Source: Clytia hemisphaerica (Eukaryota > Cnidaria > Hydrozoa > Leptothecata > Clytiidae). From it: DNA of 64,000 nucleotides. The stretch spans positions 1,178,001 to 1,242,000 of the forward strand of contig CACVBU010000758.1 in assembly GCA_902728285.1 (NCBI GenBank). The letters run 5' to 3'. A program made the translations under genes and the position numbers. Below are positions 23,601-33,309 of this stretch, piece after piece. Each line of letters opens with the position of its first letter. Within the stretch, counting starts at the first letter, position 1. The notes under the pieces are model-generated. The model did not search any database, was not told where the DNA came from, and saw only the letters and a list, made by a program, of their open reading frames with translations.

Positions 23601-26600
23601 GAGAGTAATAGTGGATAAATAAACCTCCACTAAACCTTGGAATTCTACGATGGCGATAAAGATAAAGGATCTTACCCTGCGTAGATGGCACCGAGATCGG
23701 AGAAAAGCCATTCAGGAGAATTGAAACCAATGATACCAACTCCGTTATAAGGTTCGAGACCAAGCTGAAAAAAATGAAAAAAAGTTGGGAATAGGCGAGA
23801 CAATATGCAAAGCTAATATCTTTGTTTGAGATGGAAAAATTAGCTTAGCTATTTTGTTGAATTTCGCTAGCTTTTTAATGCCAATAAAAGTCTCAAAAGA
23901 GCCCTGAGCCCAAACCACAGGAAGAACCCAAGAAAGAAGAACCGGAAGACTACTACACCAAAAAGCGGGATGGTAGCATTATGTAGGATGAAATTATTTT
24001 TTATACGATTGTGTCGTTCCTCTGACCGTTTTTTTTTTCATACAGCACTCGAGAAAAATGTCGGAGCAAGAACGAAATATTTTTAATCGGTGAAACAAGA
24101 TTCAAAATTAGGCTAAAAGAAAACAGTTCTGAAATAAGGTATTTTATATTTTACCATATTTATCTTAGTTATAATCGTAATGCAATGGTTGAAATTAGTT
24201 CTAATTGCATGCAACGGCTTTTAAATATGTGGTCGTCCCAATTATTTCAATAATTTTCGAAATATGACAACAAGAAAATCGACTTTCTATTCATCTCTAT
24301 TAAGAGGCAAAAGTAAATTGGAATGCGGATTTTGAAAGTGCAAAAGAATAGGGTATTATAATTAACAACTCTTTATACTTCTAGTAATTTTCTTTAACAA
24401 CGTGCAATTAAAAATATAATAATCTGGATTAAAATTAAATTAATTTCGATTTAGTTGCAGCCCTTGAAACGAAGGGGAAAAAGTCATTTCAAACATGAAA
24501 CCTAAGTAAGCGAGGTAATCTGAAACATCGGTGTAGACCCAGTATACTATCACTTAAATGTCTTCTCAACTCGAACAAGTTTTCCCGTCCCTTCAGTTAA
24601 AAATGCATTATAAATCCCATAACTCGAAATTTCCTTAACTCTAACAATATTTTTAAGCCCATTGTAGAAAGTCAGGATTTAATTTTTTTCATTGACGGCG
24701 ACGGCGGAAGATATTTCCATTCAGTTTTATGGAGACAAGCTCGAGAAATAAAATCTGATAAGTACAACAAAAGAGAAATACCTCTTTAAGTAAAATAAAA
24801 CATTGGAGATGAGGGTTTACTGGAGATTAAAAAAGCGTATTGATATAATACGTGTGCGATAACAGGATAACACACAATATCTGATAAACCTTATTACTGT
24901 ATGAACATTGTTGTCATTTTAATTGATTTCTTTCTTTTGCATTACTCATACTATCATTGGTACGAAGTTCTCTTTGGAGAGAAATTCTCCTTTGAGCGTC
25001 AATAAAGTTGTTAAATCTACGTTAAATCATACACAAATTTTAACTGTGTATAAAATCAATTCTTCTGTGCGAGAAGGTTCCTCGTTGTCGTCTCGACTTA
25101 CCCTTATCAAGAATGCTAACAGAACAATTACCCCCCAAGATAATTGCCCCCGGACAATTGCCCCCGACAATTACCTCCCCAGACAATTGCCCCCAGGACA
25201 ATTACCACTGATAAAAATGTCCCCCTGGACAATTACCCCCAGACAATCCCCCCCTACCCCCCAGACAAATGTCCCCCAGGACAATTACCCCCAGGACATT
25301 GAATTAAAAGAAAATGAAATGGCATACCTTTATGAAACCCTTCGCTGCCGTTTTTATTTCTTCAAAGTATTCTTTATACGTCCATGAAATCCATTTCCCA
25401 TCACGCTCAACCTTCATCGCCACTCGGGTTCCGTAACTTTTGACGGCTTGGTCCATAAATTCTTCAACAGAAATAGCCGGACGGTTAGTGATGTGTCCTT
25501 CTCTACCGGAAAATTGGATTTTGTATGAACCATCCCGCTTTGTGGTATAGTAGTCTTCGGCGTCGGCTAGCGTGCACGCAATACCGTTCGCCTTTGGTGC
25601 AACAACGGCCGGTTCTTCTTTCTTGGGTTCTTCCTGAGGTTCGGGTTCAGGCTCTTTTGAGACTTCGGGCTCAACTGGCACCTCAACCTATAATGCGAGT
25701 AAATGATATGTAAATATACATAATAATTAATACTGCATTATCATGATATCGTAGCAAGCAAAGTCTGTAATCGCAGTCAGAGGTGACCCGGAGGCTCCTC
25801 TTTTAATAGTTATTTACCTGAAGGTATGGGAAGGGGCCACTCTGAGCATTAAGCAGAGAGGCATCAAGTGCCAATATTATACTAAGTACGAAGTTATTTG
25901 GTATTGTGATAATATATCATATGTTTTCATGCGTTTATCGTCATATCTTACTTATGGTCTACAATACCAAAAATGCAGGGAAGCCAACAATAAACTCGAC
26001 GAGACAATAATCTAAACTCAATTTTGGAAAAAGTTGGACAAAAGGAAATATCGTAACTGATAGTTGTTGAATACTTAGAAAAGATTTTAAACTGCACCTT
26101 AACATCCTCGCTGGCGACTGGCTCAGGTTCTGGCGTTTTTTCAGCTTCGGGAGCGGGTGTTTCCGGTTTGGGGGCGGGCGTTTCCGGTTCAGGGGCGGGT
26201 GTTTCCGGTTCAGGGGCGGGTGTTTCTGGTTCAGGTTCAGCGGCTGGTGTACTGTTGTCTCCTCCACCAACTTTGATGACAACCTAGAGAATGGAGGGTT
26301 GGGTTGTGTAAGATCCAATGATCAATGCATTATTAAGCAAAGATAAACTTGTGTTTAAAATTCCGCTTAGTTTTAGAATTCTGATAATCTTTTTTGGGTC
26401 TCGAAGAACAAAACATCTTTCACCAAACAAATGATTTGAGTCTTACTGAGTAGTCTGTAGTACTAAAAGACAGACCTTTTACTAAAATTTGCTTGCTGAA
26501 ATGGTTGCCGTTCGTTATACTACAAAAAGGAACAACCAAATAATACCTCCTCTGTTGACGTAGTAACAGTTTCTTCGGTACCGGCAGCTTGTCCTTCAGC

Positions 26601-26729
26601 ACCTTCCGTTACCACAATAGTTTCTGTGATAACTTCGGTTGTCACGGTAACGGCATTTCCACTTTCGTCGACAGTCTGTTCAGTGCTGATTTCACTGGTA
26701 GTTGATACAACGTTATTTTCGTCAGCCAT
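14642..26729 (-). CDS. ACSBG: Long-chain fatty acyl-CoA ligase, bubblegum family (19 exons)
   Basis: The enzyme activates long and very-long-chain fatty acids to acyl-CoA through an acyl-AMP. Exons (minus): 26547-26729, 26098-26283, 25328-25687, 23676-23764, 22868-22988, 22510-22590, 21929-22030, 21402-21449, 20887-21069, 20186-20244, 19540-19662, 18833-18881, 17958-18203, 16995-17111, 16415-16448, 15714-15853, 15406-15597, 14963-15017, 14642-14718. All have GT-AG borders; the phases agree and give 814 residues. Landmarks are the family start DYYTTKRDGSYKIQF, IGFNSPEWLF, the AMP-binding P-loop SGTTGNPKGVM (375-385, exon 8), YLPLSHIAAQM, YGMSETAG (567-574), TGDVG (641-645), TGRIK (656-660) and ITAGGENIAPVPIE. 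It ends FYSG, close to the vertebrate end. The first 145 or so residues are an extra acidic, Pro/Glu/Thr-rich tail absent from the roughly 670-720-residue vertebrate forms. No signal peptide is seen. Exon 15 is a 34-bp microexon. Confidence 0.96.
15614..15670. repeat. ATTC microsatellite in ACSBG intron 16
   Basis: A run of CATT/ATTC units is interrupted by TTCCTTG. It sits between exons 16 and 17. Confidence 0.8.
16072..16318. mobile_element. Harbinger-like MITE in ACSBG intron 15
   Basis: GACCATGTTCACACGTTAC at the left and GTAACGTCTGAACATGGTC at the right pair, followed by TTCCG/CGGAA. TAA flanks both ends (16069-16071 and 16319-16321). A 3-bp TWA duplication suggests PIF/Harbinger. The interior is rich in CGTTTCG words. 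No coding capacity. Confidence 0.75.
16605..16970. repeat. Direct repeat of about 60 bp in ACSBG intron 14
   Basis: The word string starting TTGAGAAAAAAACTCATCTG near 16611 recurs near 16918, each followed by ACTTTAATTACTT and an AAGGGT. The second copy ends about 25 bp before the exon 14 donor. Confidence 0.7.
17085..17414. repeat. 55-bp x 6 tandem repeat spanning the exon 14 acceptor of ACSBG
   Basis: Six 55-bp units start at 17085, 17140, 17195, 17250, 17305 and 17360. On the minus strand each carries 27 bp identical or nearly so to the start of exon 14 (LCFRGRMNF) plus 28 bp of intron ending CTTGTCTTTTCAG. The array therefore holds six copies of the 3' splice site. Only the unit at 17085 joins the rest of exon 14. 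Use of any upstream copy would read into TGA in the intron part (AAT TAT TGA). Confidence 0.95.
17728..17948. mobile_element. MITE 9 bp from the exon 13 donor of ACSBG
   Basis: CTCTAGTTTAGACGGCC at the left and GGCCGTCTAAACTAGAG at the right pair, with a further matching arm (TGCCCTGCCTATTCTAATTG and complement). The element ends only nine bases inside the intron, just after the GTATG donor. The target duplication is ambiguous, TA at best. Confidence 0.75.
18315..18618. mobile_element. MITE, AAGCCCGAAGGGCTAGA family, in ACSBG intron 12
   Basis: CATTGAGTTT plus AAGCCCGAAGGGCTAGAGGCG at the left pairs with CGCCTCTAGCCCTTCAAGC plus GAAACTCAATG at the right. A second, inner palindrome GGATGGGAAAT...ATTTCCCATCC lies at 18547-18578. 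Relatives occur at 40945-41217 and, as a single end, near 28600-28648. Confidence 0.7.
18968..19133. repeat. Two-copy direct repeat in ACSBG intron 11
   Basis: CCCTGGTCTGGAAT...TTATTGTAACGTTTT...GTTCATAACGATTATAAAAATC occurs at about 18970 and 19062. It is followed by a GATCACGTTA / TAACACGTGATC inverted pair (19140-19215). Confidence 0.7.
19670..19903 (-). mobile_element. tRNA-derived SINE abutting the exon 11 acceptor of ACSBG
   Basis: On the minus strand the 5' end looks like a tRNA. The A box is TAGCTCGATCGG (plus-strand 19882-19893), and the B box GGTTCGATCCC (19844-19854) follows at the normal spacing. The body and a TAAGTA-type 3' tail match the second copy at 22229-22457. The tail ends about eight bases before exon 11, so it supplies most of the pyrimidine tract of that acceptor. 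It is unlikely to be a functional tRNA gene: the head runs straight into a shared non-tRNA body. Confidence 0.85.
20370..20762. mobile_element. Decayed MITE with GGGGCTTC ends in ACSBG intron 9
   Basis: GGGGCTTCCGAGGTT at the left matches the complement of AACTGGTTCTCAGAAGCCCC at the right. ATACCGG/CCGGTAT words recur inside. No clear target duplication. Confidence 0.5.
21636..21744. mobile_element. 109-bp fold-back MITE with AACGTT words, ACSBG intron 7
   Basis: CCCCTCAGCTGGCACACAAC at the left pairs with GTTGTGTGTCAGCTGGGG at the right, and the arms continue through TTGTTTCAACGTT to the centre. This is a near-complete palindrome. Confidence 0.75.
22229..22457 (-). mobile_element. tRNA-derived SINE, second copy, ACSBG intron 6
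   Basis: The body shares CAGATGAATA(C/T)ACTTACT and GGTCTAGCGCAAATAGAA (minus strand) with the copy at 19670-19903. The B box has decayed (GGAATCGATTCC) and the A box region is partly lost, so it is an older copy. Confidence 0.75.
23386..23575. repeat. Degenerate tandem repeat of about 72 bp, ACSBG intron 4 side
   Basis: ACTCTCATAAACGAC occurs at about 23459 and 23530, with TATTCGAT(A) words after each and a weaker first unit at 23386. A distant relative (GTTGACGCTCTTTAATTCGA) lies at 26868 upstream of ACSBG. Confidence 0.6.
23890..23977 (+). pseudogene. Antisense partial copy of ACSBG exon 3 inside intron 3
   Basis: The plus strand reads GTCTCAAAAGAGCC..., matching exon 3 sense sequence through CAGGAAGAACCCAAGAAAGA to the Pro codon of KKEEP. 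It then jumps 51 bp (17 codons, AVVAPKANG to LADA) and resumes GAAGACTACTA...AAGCGGGATGGT (EDYYT-KRDG). Several substitutions and a frameshift are present. It is the opposite way round to the gene and has no splice sites of its own, so I read it as an inverted exon fragment. Confidence 0.85.
25122..25303. repeat. C-rich minisatellite next to the exon 3 donor of ACSBG
   Basis: About ten imperfect units of the type GACAATTGCCCCC or GGACAATTACCCCCA, with spacing near 15 bp. It starts about 25 bp into intron 3 of the gene. Confidence 0.8.
26130..26250 (-). repeat. Coding 21-bp minisatellite in ACSBG exon 2
   Basis: Four to five in-frame 21-bp units encode PEPETPA repeats within the acidic N-terminal extension. 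One unit reads PKPETPA. Confidence 0.9.
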
Positions 26730-28659
26730 TTTGTTTATTTTTTATCAGTATTTCCTACTACTGTAGCTCTATGGAATAAAGGTTAAAATCACTTGAAATG
26801 ATACAGTTTACATATAAAAAAGCCGATTCAAACAAAGTCAGAGAGGAGGCTCATACTAACAACAGTTGACGCTCTTTAATTCGACGTTCTCTAATCGATA
26901 CGCGGTCAGATTTCCATACTAGAGGAATATGAAATATCGTTAATATTTCGATGCTCTCGACCAATCAAAACGTGAGGGTTTGGTCGTTCTTTTTGTCGCT
27001 TTGTAATAGGTATTTGTCATTCATTTTAGATGGTCTGGACACATTACATGAACAGTCTCTTAGGTTCAATCTGAGCTTTCATTCATTATATCTAGTTTAA
27101 TATCTTAGTGTTTCAGTGGGATACAGTAAATCTCCTTTGCTAAGATAAACAAAATCTGGATTAAATAAGAAGGTCTAGACGAGGATTCAAAAACTGAATG
27201 GACCTTGACACAGTGTTAACATGTGCAAAGTACATAAAACAAGAATAAAAAATATCCAGGATTTCTAATACACGTTTTTTATAAGAACATAAGGCTTCGA
27301 TGGCCAAAATGTTAAGAACAAGTTTATGAAACAGTGTTAACATGTGCAAAGTAAACAAGAATAAGAAATAGCCAGGCTTTCTAATAACTCACCTCACTCC
27401 GAACTTTAGCTTAGAAGTTCAACAGAATGGGATATGGTCGTGAAGGCTAGAGACGAATCTCCTATGCACGGTTTAGAAGCCACTAACTAATTTCCTAGTT
27501 GCACAGTTCACGTCTTTTTCACACAAGCGCTTGGTTGAAAGTAAGATTAACCGCAAAAATAAAGAAACGATATCTACAAATATCAAAGCATAAATTTTGT
27601 TTGCCTGAGAAAGGTTGAAAATTCACATCTAGCCTTTGACTTTATTTCATTGCATTGGTATTGAGGCCCGCTATTATCGTCAGCGAGATAGAAAGAAAAG
27701 TTTTTAGAATTCTCTCAGCTACCCCACTCTCACAGAAATCAAATCTCAAAAAGTTTGTAAACGGGTCCCAGTCGCTTACGAGAATTAGTCTGCTAAATAA
27801 GACTAGTAATCCAGAAAACATTTCGCAAATATCCATTTTGAAAAAGCTGCACCTCATGCATCATTATCGTTTTAATAAATGAGGTTTCTCCAGTTGACAG
27901 ATACCATTCATCGCCGTAATAATAAATGGTTGAACGCAAATATCCGCTTATATAAAAACGCGACCAAAACTGCACGCCCACTTTTGGCAACCAAAATTTT
28001 CGTTAAGAAAACACAAGAAAAGAGGATATCAAAAAGTCAAATAAAAACCATTTCTATCATCCAAATGATATTATATATACACGAAAGCTCCAAAGGTTAA
28101 TATGAAAAAAAAGTAAAAAGCAAACATATTGGCAAAGAAGTGATACATTTTCAACAAGTTTCAGATTTCTTCCGTTAAATATTTACCTTGTATTTTCTTT
28201 TCATGTGTTTGTTTTTGAAGAGGGTATCATCACTTGAACAAGTCTCATGTTAATAATTATCAAGAGTGGACCCCTTGAAAAACAATAATCAGTGGAAATT
28301 CTCAGGAGACTGCGTGAGAGAGTAAAGACAGACAGGCAGACAGACAGAGTTTCGAAATCAACTCATGTCTCAAACTCAAACTTCTTTTTTCTCTACTAAT
28401 AATTCAAAAGACCTAATTTATCCAACCAAATTCAATATGTAAAGGAAGAAGAATGTTGACTTGAAAAATTTACACATACCAAAGTAAACAAATTTTATGG
28501 AATGCAACATTGAGCCGCGTTAGAATAAATTAGAAAGCACTAGATTCAATCCATCGTAAGTATGCCGCGCAAATCTTAAAACTTCACTTTTTCTTGCTTG
28601 AGAAGGGTTGAAGATTCCTCTCTAGCCCTTCGGACTTTAAAAACTCGATGATCTAAATA
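26730..28659. other. 5' flank of ACSBG, no further gene seen
   Basis: A CTACAG acceptor-like site about 35 bp before the ATG suggests a 5' UTR intron. A 60-bp direct repeat (27210-27270 and 27331-27387) brackets a fragment of the TA-flanked MITE family described at 28660 (27271-27325), as if the host site was duplicated around it. A GACA/GGCA microsatellite is at 28325-28350. A CGACCAATCAAAACGTG word near 26957 resembles words in the element at 18-2154. Confidence 0.4.
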
Positions 28660-28909
28660 CACGTGTTTTTATAAGAACAAACTATATTATAAGAACATTT
28701 AAAGAACATTTGATGGCAAAAATCTTAAGAACAAGTTAAGAACATTTTAAGGCTGAATCTAAAACACCCAATTTCTTAGGAAAATGGACAAAAATATTCA
28801 AAAGATGGTGAAAATAAGAATATGTTAAGAACATTTTTAGGCTAAAACCCGAAAAGTTAAGAACATCTGAAGGTTTCAAAATATTGGATGTTCTTATAAA
28901 AAAAACGTG
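28660..28909. mobile_element. TA-flanked MITE (CACGTTTTTTATAAGAAC family), copy 1
   Basis: CACGTGTTTTTATAAGAACA at the left and TGTTCTTATAAAAAAAACGTG at the right, with TA on both sides. The interior repeats TTAAGAACAT words. TA duplication suggests a Tc1/mariner-type mobiliser. A full relative is at 36169-36397 and a truncated one at 27272. Confidence 0.7.
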
Positions 28910-31900
28910 TACAACGAAGGAAAGATCAAAGTCGAATTCAATTTCACCGTACTTTGTACTGCGTGGTATTCATTACCATTGAGTTTAATAAATTCTTGTG
29001 CGTCTGCCCGCATCCATTGAACATACCAATAAAGATACCAATAACGACTTCGTATTAAGAAAAAAGAAGCAATAGTTTGACCAATCAAGCAGAAAGAACA
29101 CGCAAAATGGACATAAAAAAAACGAAGGAAAATACAAATACGGTAATAGGAACAGAGCTTATTCAGAGCAGAAAATTGGCATTCAGTCCACTCCAGTACA
29201 AAGTATGTAGTGGTAACAAAACGAACATATTTTTATCTCGAGAATACAAAGTGTAGTTGTAAAGAATGACAAGAATAATACACATCGATCAATCGATACC
29301 TATCTCGTACATTTTATAATTAATTTGTAAGACTTATTTACAGGCCAATTATAACCAACATTTTTGTAATATTTTTTCAGGTAGCTAAAGGTCAAGTAAT
29401 TTTGTGTATGTTATTGTAATTTACATGATCGAAAGCATGACTTACTCGCAAAACATGCCACTAACACAAACCAAAATCAATTTATTTCTCTCCGTTTATC
29501 AAGTCAAACACGAAACACTCCCATCCGAGACAAAGAAAAATTACAAGTCGTTTGCCAAAAGCTAACAGAGTTCAAAACAGCATGAAACCCATGTGAGTTT
29601 TATATCAACATCATTTTCGTGCAATAACCACGTCAAACAACTACAATATAATTGAGAAAGAGAGATGTATATAAGCTATAAAAAGTCTATAATTACTTTT
29701 GACAATCAGCCTTGCAGAGTCATCAAGATACGTATCACAAAATGCTTAATAATTCCGCTTAATTAAAATACTTGCTTGTATATTAGTAAGAATCTTCAAC
29801 AAACTGATGGTAAACGCTTACCAGGGACGCACATGTAGCAAAATATTGTATTAGCTTCAAATTATAAATCAAAATTGTAAACTGTTTTCTGAAACTTGCT
29901 TTTATATGGGATGGCTTGTGTTGGAAGTATTGCTAGAAGATAAATCACACACAATCAATTTTATGTACAGAAAAAACTATTCTCCAAGAACAAGACGATC
30001 ATTTTAGTTCTTATAAAAATGTCATTAGAAGCATCCACGTGCATATAAAACATTCCATCGGACGCAGGATTATGAGATAGATTATGCAAGATTTTCATTA
30101 AGAATAATTGAGAATAATCTTGCAAGTCAATTGTCCACTTAACTAAGTCTGGTCTTGGGGATTAAATAGTTGATTAATTGGGAACTAAATTCGCCATGTT
30201 AGATTCCTCGTGAATTTCGGAACGTATACACATTCAAAAATCATAATATTTTGTCAGTCGATAATGAAAACACTGTGCCATGAAAACATACTGTCTGTAA
30301 AACTTGAGACCAACTGGAAAGAGAAATTTATAAGGAAATAAGAATCATGGATACGAACCAGTTTTCTTCAAGCCTTGGTACAATGTAGACCACCTAACAA
30401 GCCAGCTCAGTGACAAATATATACCAATTTGACGAGTCCGTCATATAACAAGAAAAAGTTTAGTTCTTTCTCGGCTTGTTTCAACGGAGAAGTTGCGTGG
30501 GTCCCAAAGTAAACTTTTTTGCAAAAGTGGTCTCTGTCTCACAAAATTTCGCTTGTTTACTATTTTAACAATAAAGACAGTTTGACGTAAACAATTGTTG
30601 ACAAAATGACATAACCTCTTGAAGCATACATGCCACGAAACCCACAAAAATAACATGAGACATTATTTTGCATCGTCAGCTGATTAGCAAATAAGTTGCT
30701 GCCAAGTAAACGAAATTGTAAAAGCTTCCTCCTTGAGGAGTAAAATCTAGTGATGGGCAAATTATCTCCTGTCTTTAAAAAATGATGAAAATTAATCATA
30801 AAACCAACAACTAGCAAGGAGAAGAACTATAGATAACAAAAACATGGACTTTTTTGCAGACCATGCTATATTGAAACTTATGTACGACAACTTTTAACAG
30901 ACCAAATCAAACCATAAAAACTATTATTCTCCCCAATTAGATAACGGTTTAAGGTGTTTTGAGGGTGTAAAAAGTGGAAAATTTTCTTCGTCGCCAAACC
31001 ATGGTGGGCGACATTTTTTTCCAAAATATAGGGCCCCACTCAAAATGGTTCTCCAGGGCTCATGAAAGAGCAATAACTTCCAAACACACTAGCCAGCTCA
31101 ATTATCATGATATACAAGAACTTAGCAAAAGTAGATTTCTAAAGAGTGAAAACCAAAAGAAAGTGACCATAAAAAATAGTGAACTTTTACAACAATTTGA
31201 AATGGATAATAATCAACTGACACTTTCCATTGATTCCATCAGAAACGTTATCAATTTGCTTTCCCCTGTTTACAGAAATCACATCAAATGGTGTATATAT
31301 CTTTATGTACACGTCACATCAATATTCATCATTAGAAAAGCATAGTAGTTGGCTATCTAAACAAATTCATGAATCTCAAAATTTCAAAATCGTGAAATAT
31401 ACAGAGTCTTTTAGACAAACATAAAAGACAAACGTGTTTTTACTTGTTAGAAACCTTAGCATGGATTGACTTTCCAAATACCGTTTCTCGACATATGAAA
31501 TCCAACCTTGAAATACACACTTTTCTAAAGCATCTAAGACTCGAATCAGCCAAATATTCTCACTGTCTTACAAAAGGAAAATCTTACAAAAGATAACTAT
31601 GGAAAAAGATGGTCCTTTACGATGGATTAATATTAAGTAAGGTTATAGTCCACACAATCTAATTTCTTAAAATCTGAACGCCTCTAGCGCATAATTGACT
31701 GGATAGTCTGTTTAAGGTATGAGCACACGTTAAATTAGAACACTTCCCCTCAAGGAGTTTGTTCGTCTTTTTCGATTCGAGAAATTAAAAACACAGAGTA
31801 TCCGACATGAGAGTGAAATAATTCAACATTACAAAATCAACACAAACGAAAGCAGACGAAGAGAATTTTACTCCACTCCTCAAGTGTAAAGATAAGGATC

Positions 31901-32906
31901 AACATAATCTCAAAATCCGTAAAACCCCAATTTACAATTTTAATGACTCTAGGATTACAAATTACATTACAGAGTAGGATTATAGCTAAAAGAAGATTGA
32001 AGCGATAGATCAAAATATTCAGATATTTCTTTCAATCTTTCAACGACCATTCGATAGTTTAATGAAATGGTGCTGATTTAGCTTTGAATATTAAAATTCA
32101 ATTCTTCTACGACGATAAAATTTGTAGAAACAGAAAAAAACTAAGGAGTTAAAGCACTTTTCATCCATCTAGATTGGCCGTAATTTAAATCGATGTATTT
32201 AAAGATCGACGTACTTAATCTACGTACAAATACTCAAACCTATACGATTATTTCCCAAATCTTTCTGATATTCTTCAACTCTATCGCCTCACCAACGATT
32301 CACACCCACTTTTGTACGAAGTAGAACTACAACTAATTTAAAAAAAAGGAAAAACTAAAATCAGTATATGCCCCATGAAGCAAAGTATGATGGGTTGAAG
32401 AACAGGATAATTTTTGTCTGTTAAAAATTAAAAAGATGAAAAATAGATCCAGAAAAAGATAAAAAAAAATAGAGTAGAAAATACGGGGAGTTAGCAAACA
32501 CAAACGCCCATTCGTTTAGAATAATAAATAAAATTGATCAATAGTTAATCACAGCGTGTACGAAGTGGGAGCCCTTCACGAATATTTCCATCATTTGAAC
32601 TCTGCACGAACTGTTCTAGCATAAAGCTTTTTACAGTAGCGAGAAACTCTCACAATTAAAAGAAAACGTTTTCTTAACCTTGCTTGTGTATTATACACTT
32701 TTTAAGATTATCTATGATATAAAACTATTCAAGACTAAGTCTGATGAAAGGTTTTTTCCCCAAAATACACAATAAAAGTAAGAATAATTAGGTTGGAATT
32801 TGAGGAGAAAAATTAGGGGGGACCAATAAGGTCGAAAAAATCACGAACAAAATATGTAAAGCGATGAAGCAAACTGGAGTAACTGAAGTACTAAAAATAT
32901 TATTAA
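28910..32906. other. AT-rich intergenic stretch
   Basis: I find no gene or convincing transposon. The longest open frame (30974-31345, plus, 123 codons) has no recognisable motif, no upstream splice signal and AT-driven composition. I do not call it a gene. Confidence 0.4.
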
Positions 32907-32909
32907 TAA

Positions 32910-33306
32910 GGCAATTACTTTTTTATTTTCTGGTTTACGGAATCGCCGACGTTTTTTTGCAAAAGTAAAATAAAAATAAAATTGGATTTTACAAATTTTT
33001 TATTTATTTATGCTCTTCCGACCTTGTACTGAACAGCCATAAAAAGGAAACTTTATAGAAAATTACATTTTATAAAAGCAAGAAGGGTCAGTAAAAGGGT
33101 CAGTGTCCAGGTCTTTAATAACTTAAACATAATTTCCCTACTAAAAACGTTCTTTAATGTATCTAAGTTCTATCAAAACATATTTTTTAAATTTTCTCCA
33201 ACATTAAAGTTTGAAAAGAGCAATTTTATTTTTATTTTTTTCCATCCTCCGATCCAAAAGATCATCTTCGAATGTCCGTAAACCAGAAAATAAAAAAGTA
33301 ATTGCC
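32910..33306. mobile_element. Harbinger-like MITE with 32-bp perfect inverted repeats
   Basis: 32910-32941 (GGCAATTACTTTTTTATTTT...) is exactly complementary to 33275-33306. TAA flanks both ends (32907-32909 and 33307-33309). The GG start and TWA duplication fit PIF/Harbinger. Confidence 0.8.
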
Positions 33307-33309
33307 TAA

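Noticed and set aside
30974-31345. 123-codon plus-strand frame
   Set aside because: No recognisable motif, no splice or promoter context, and composition typical of AT-rich chance frames.
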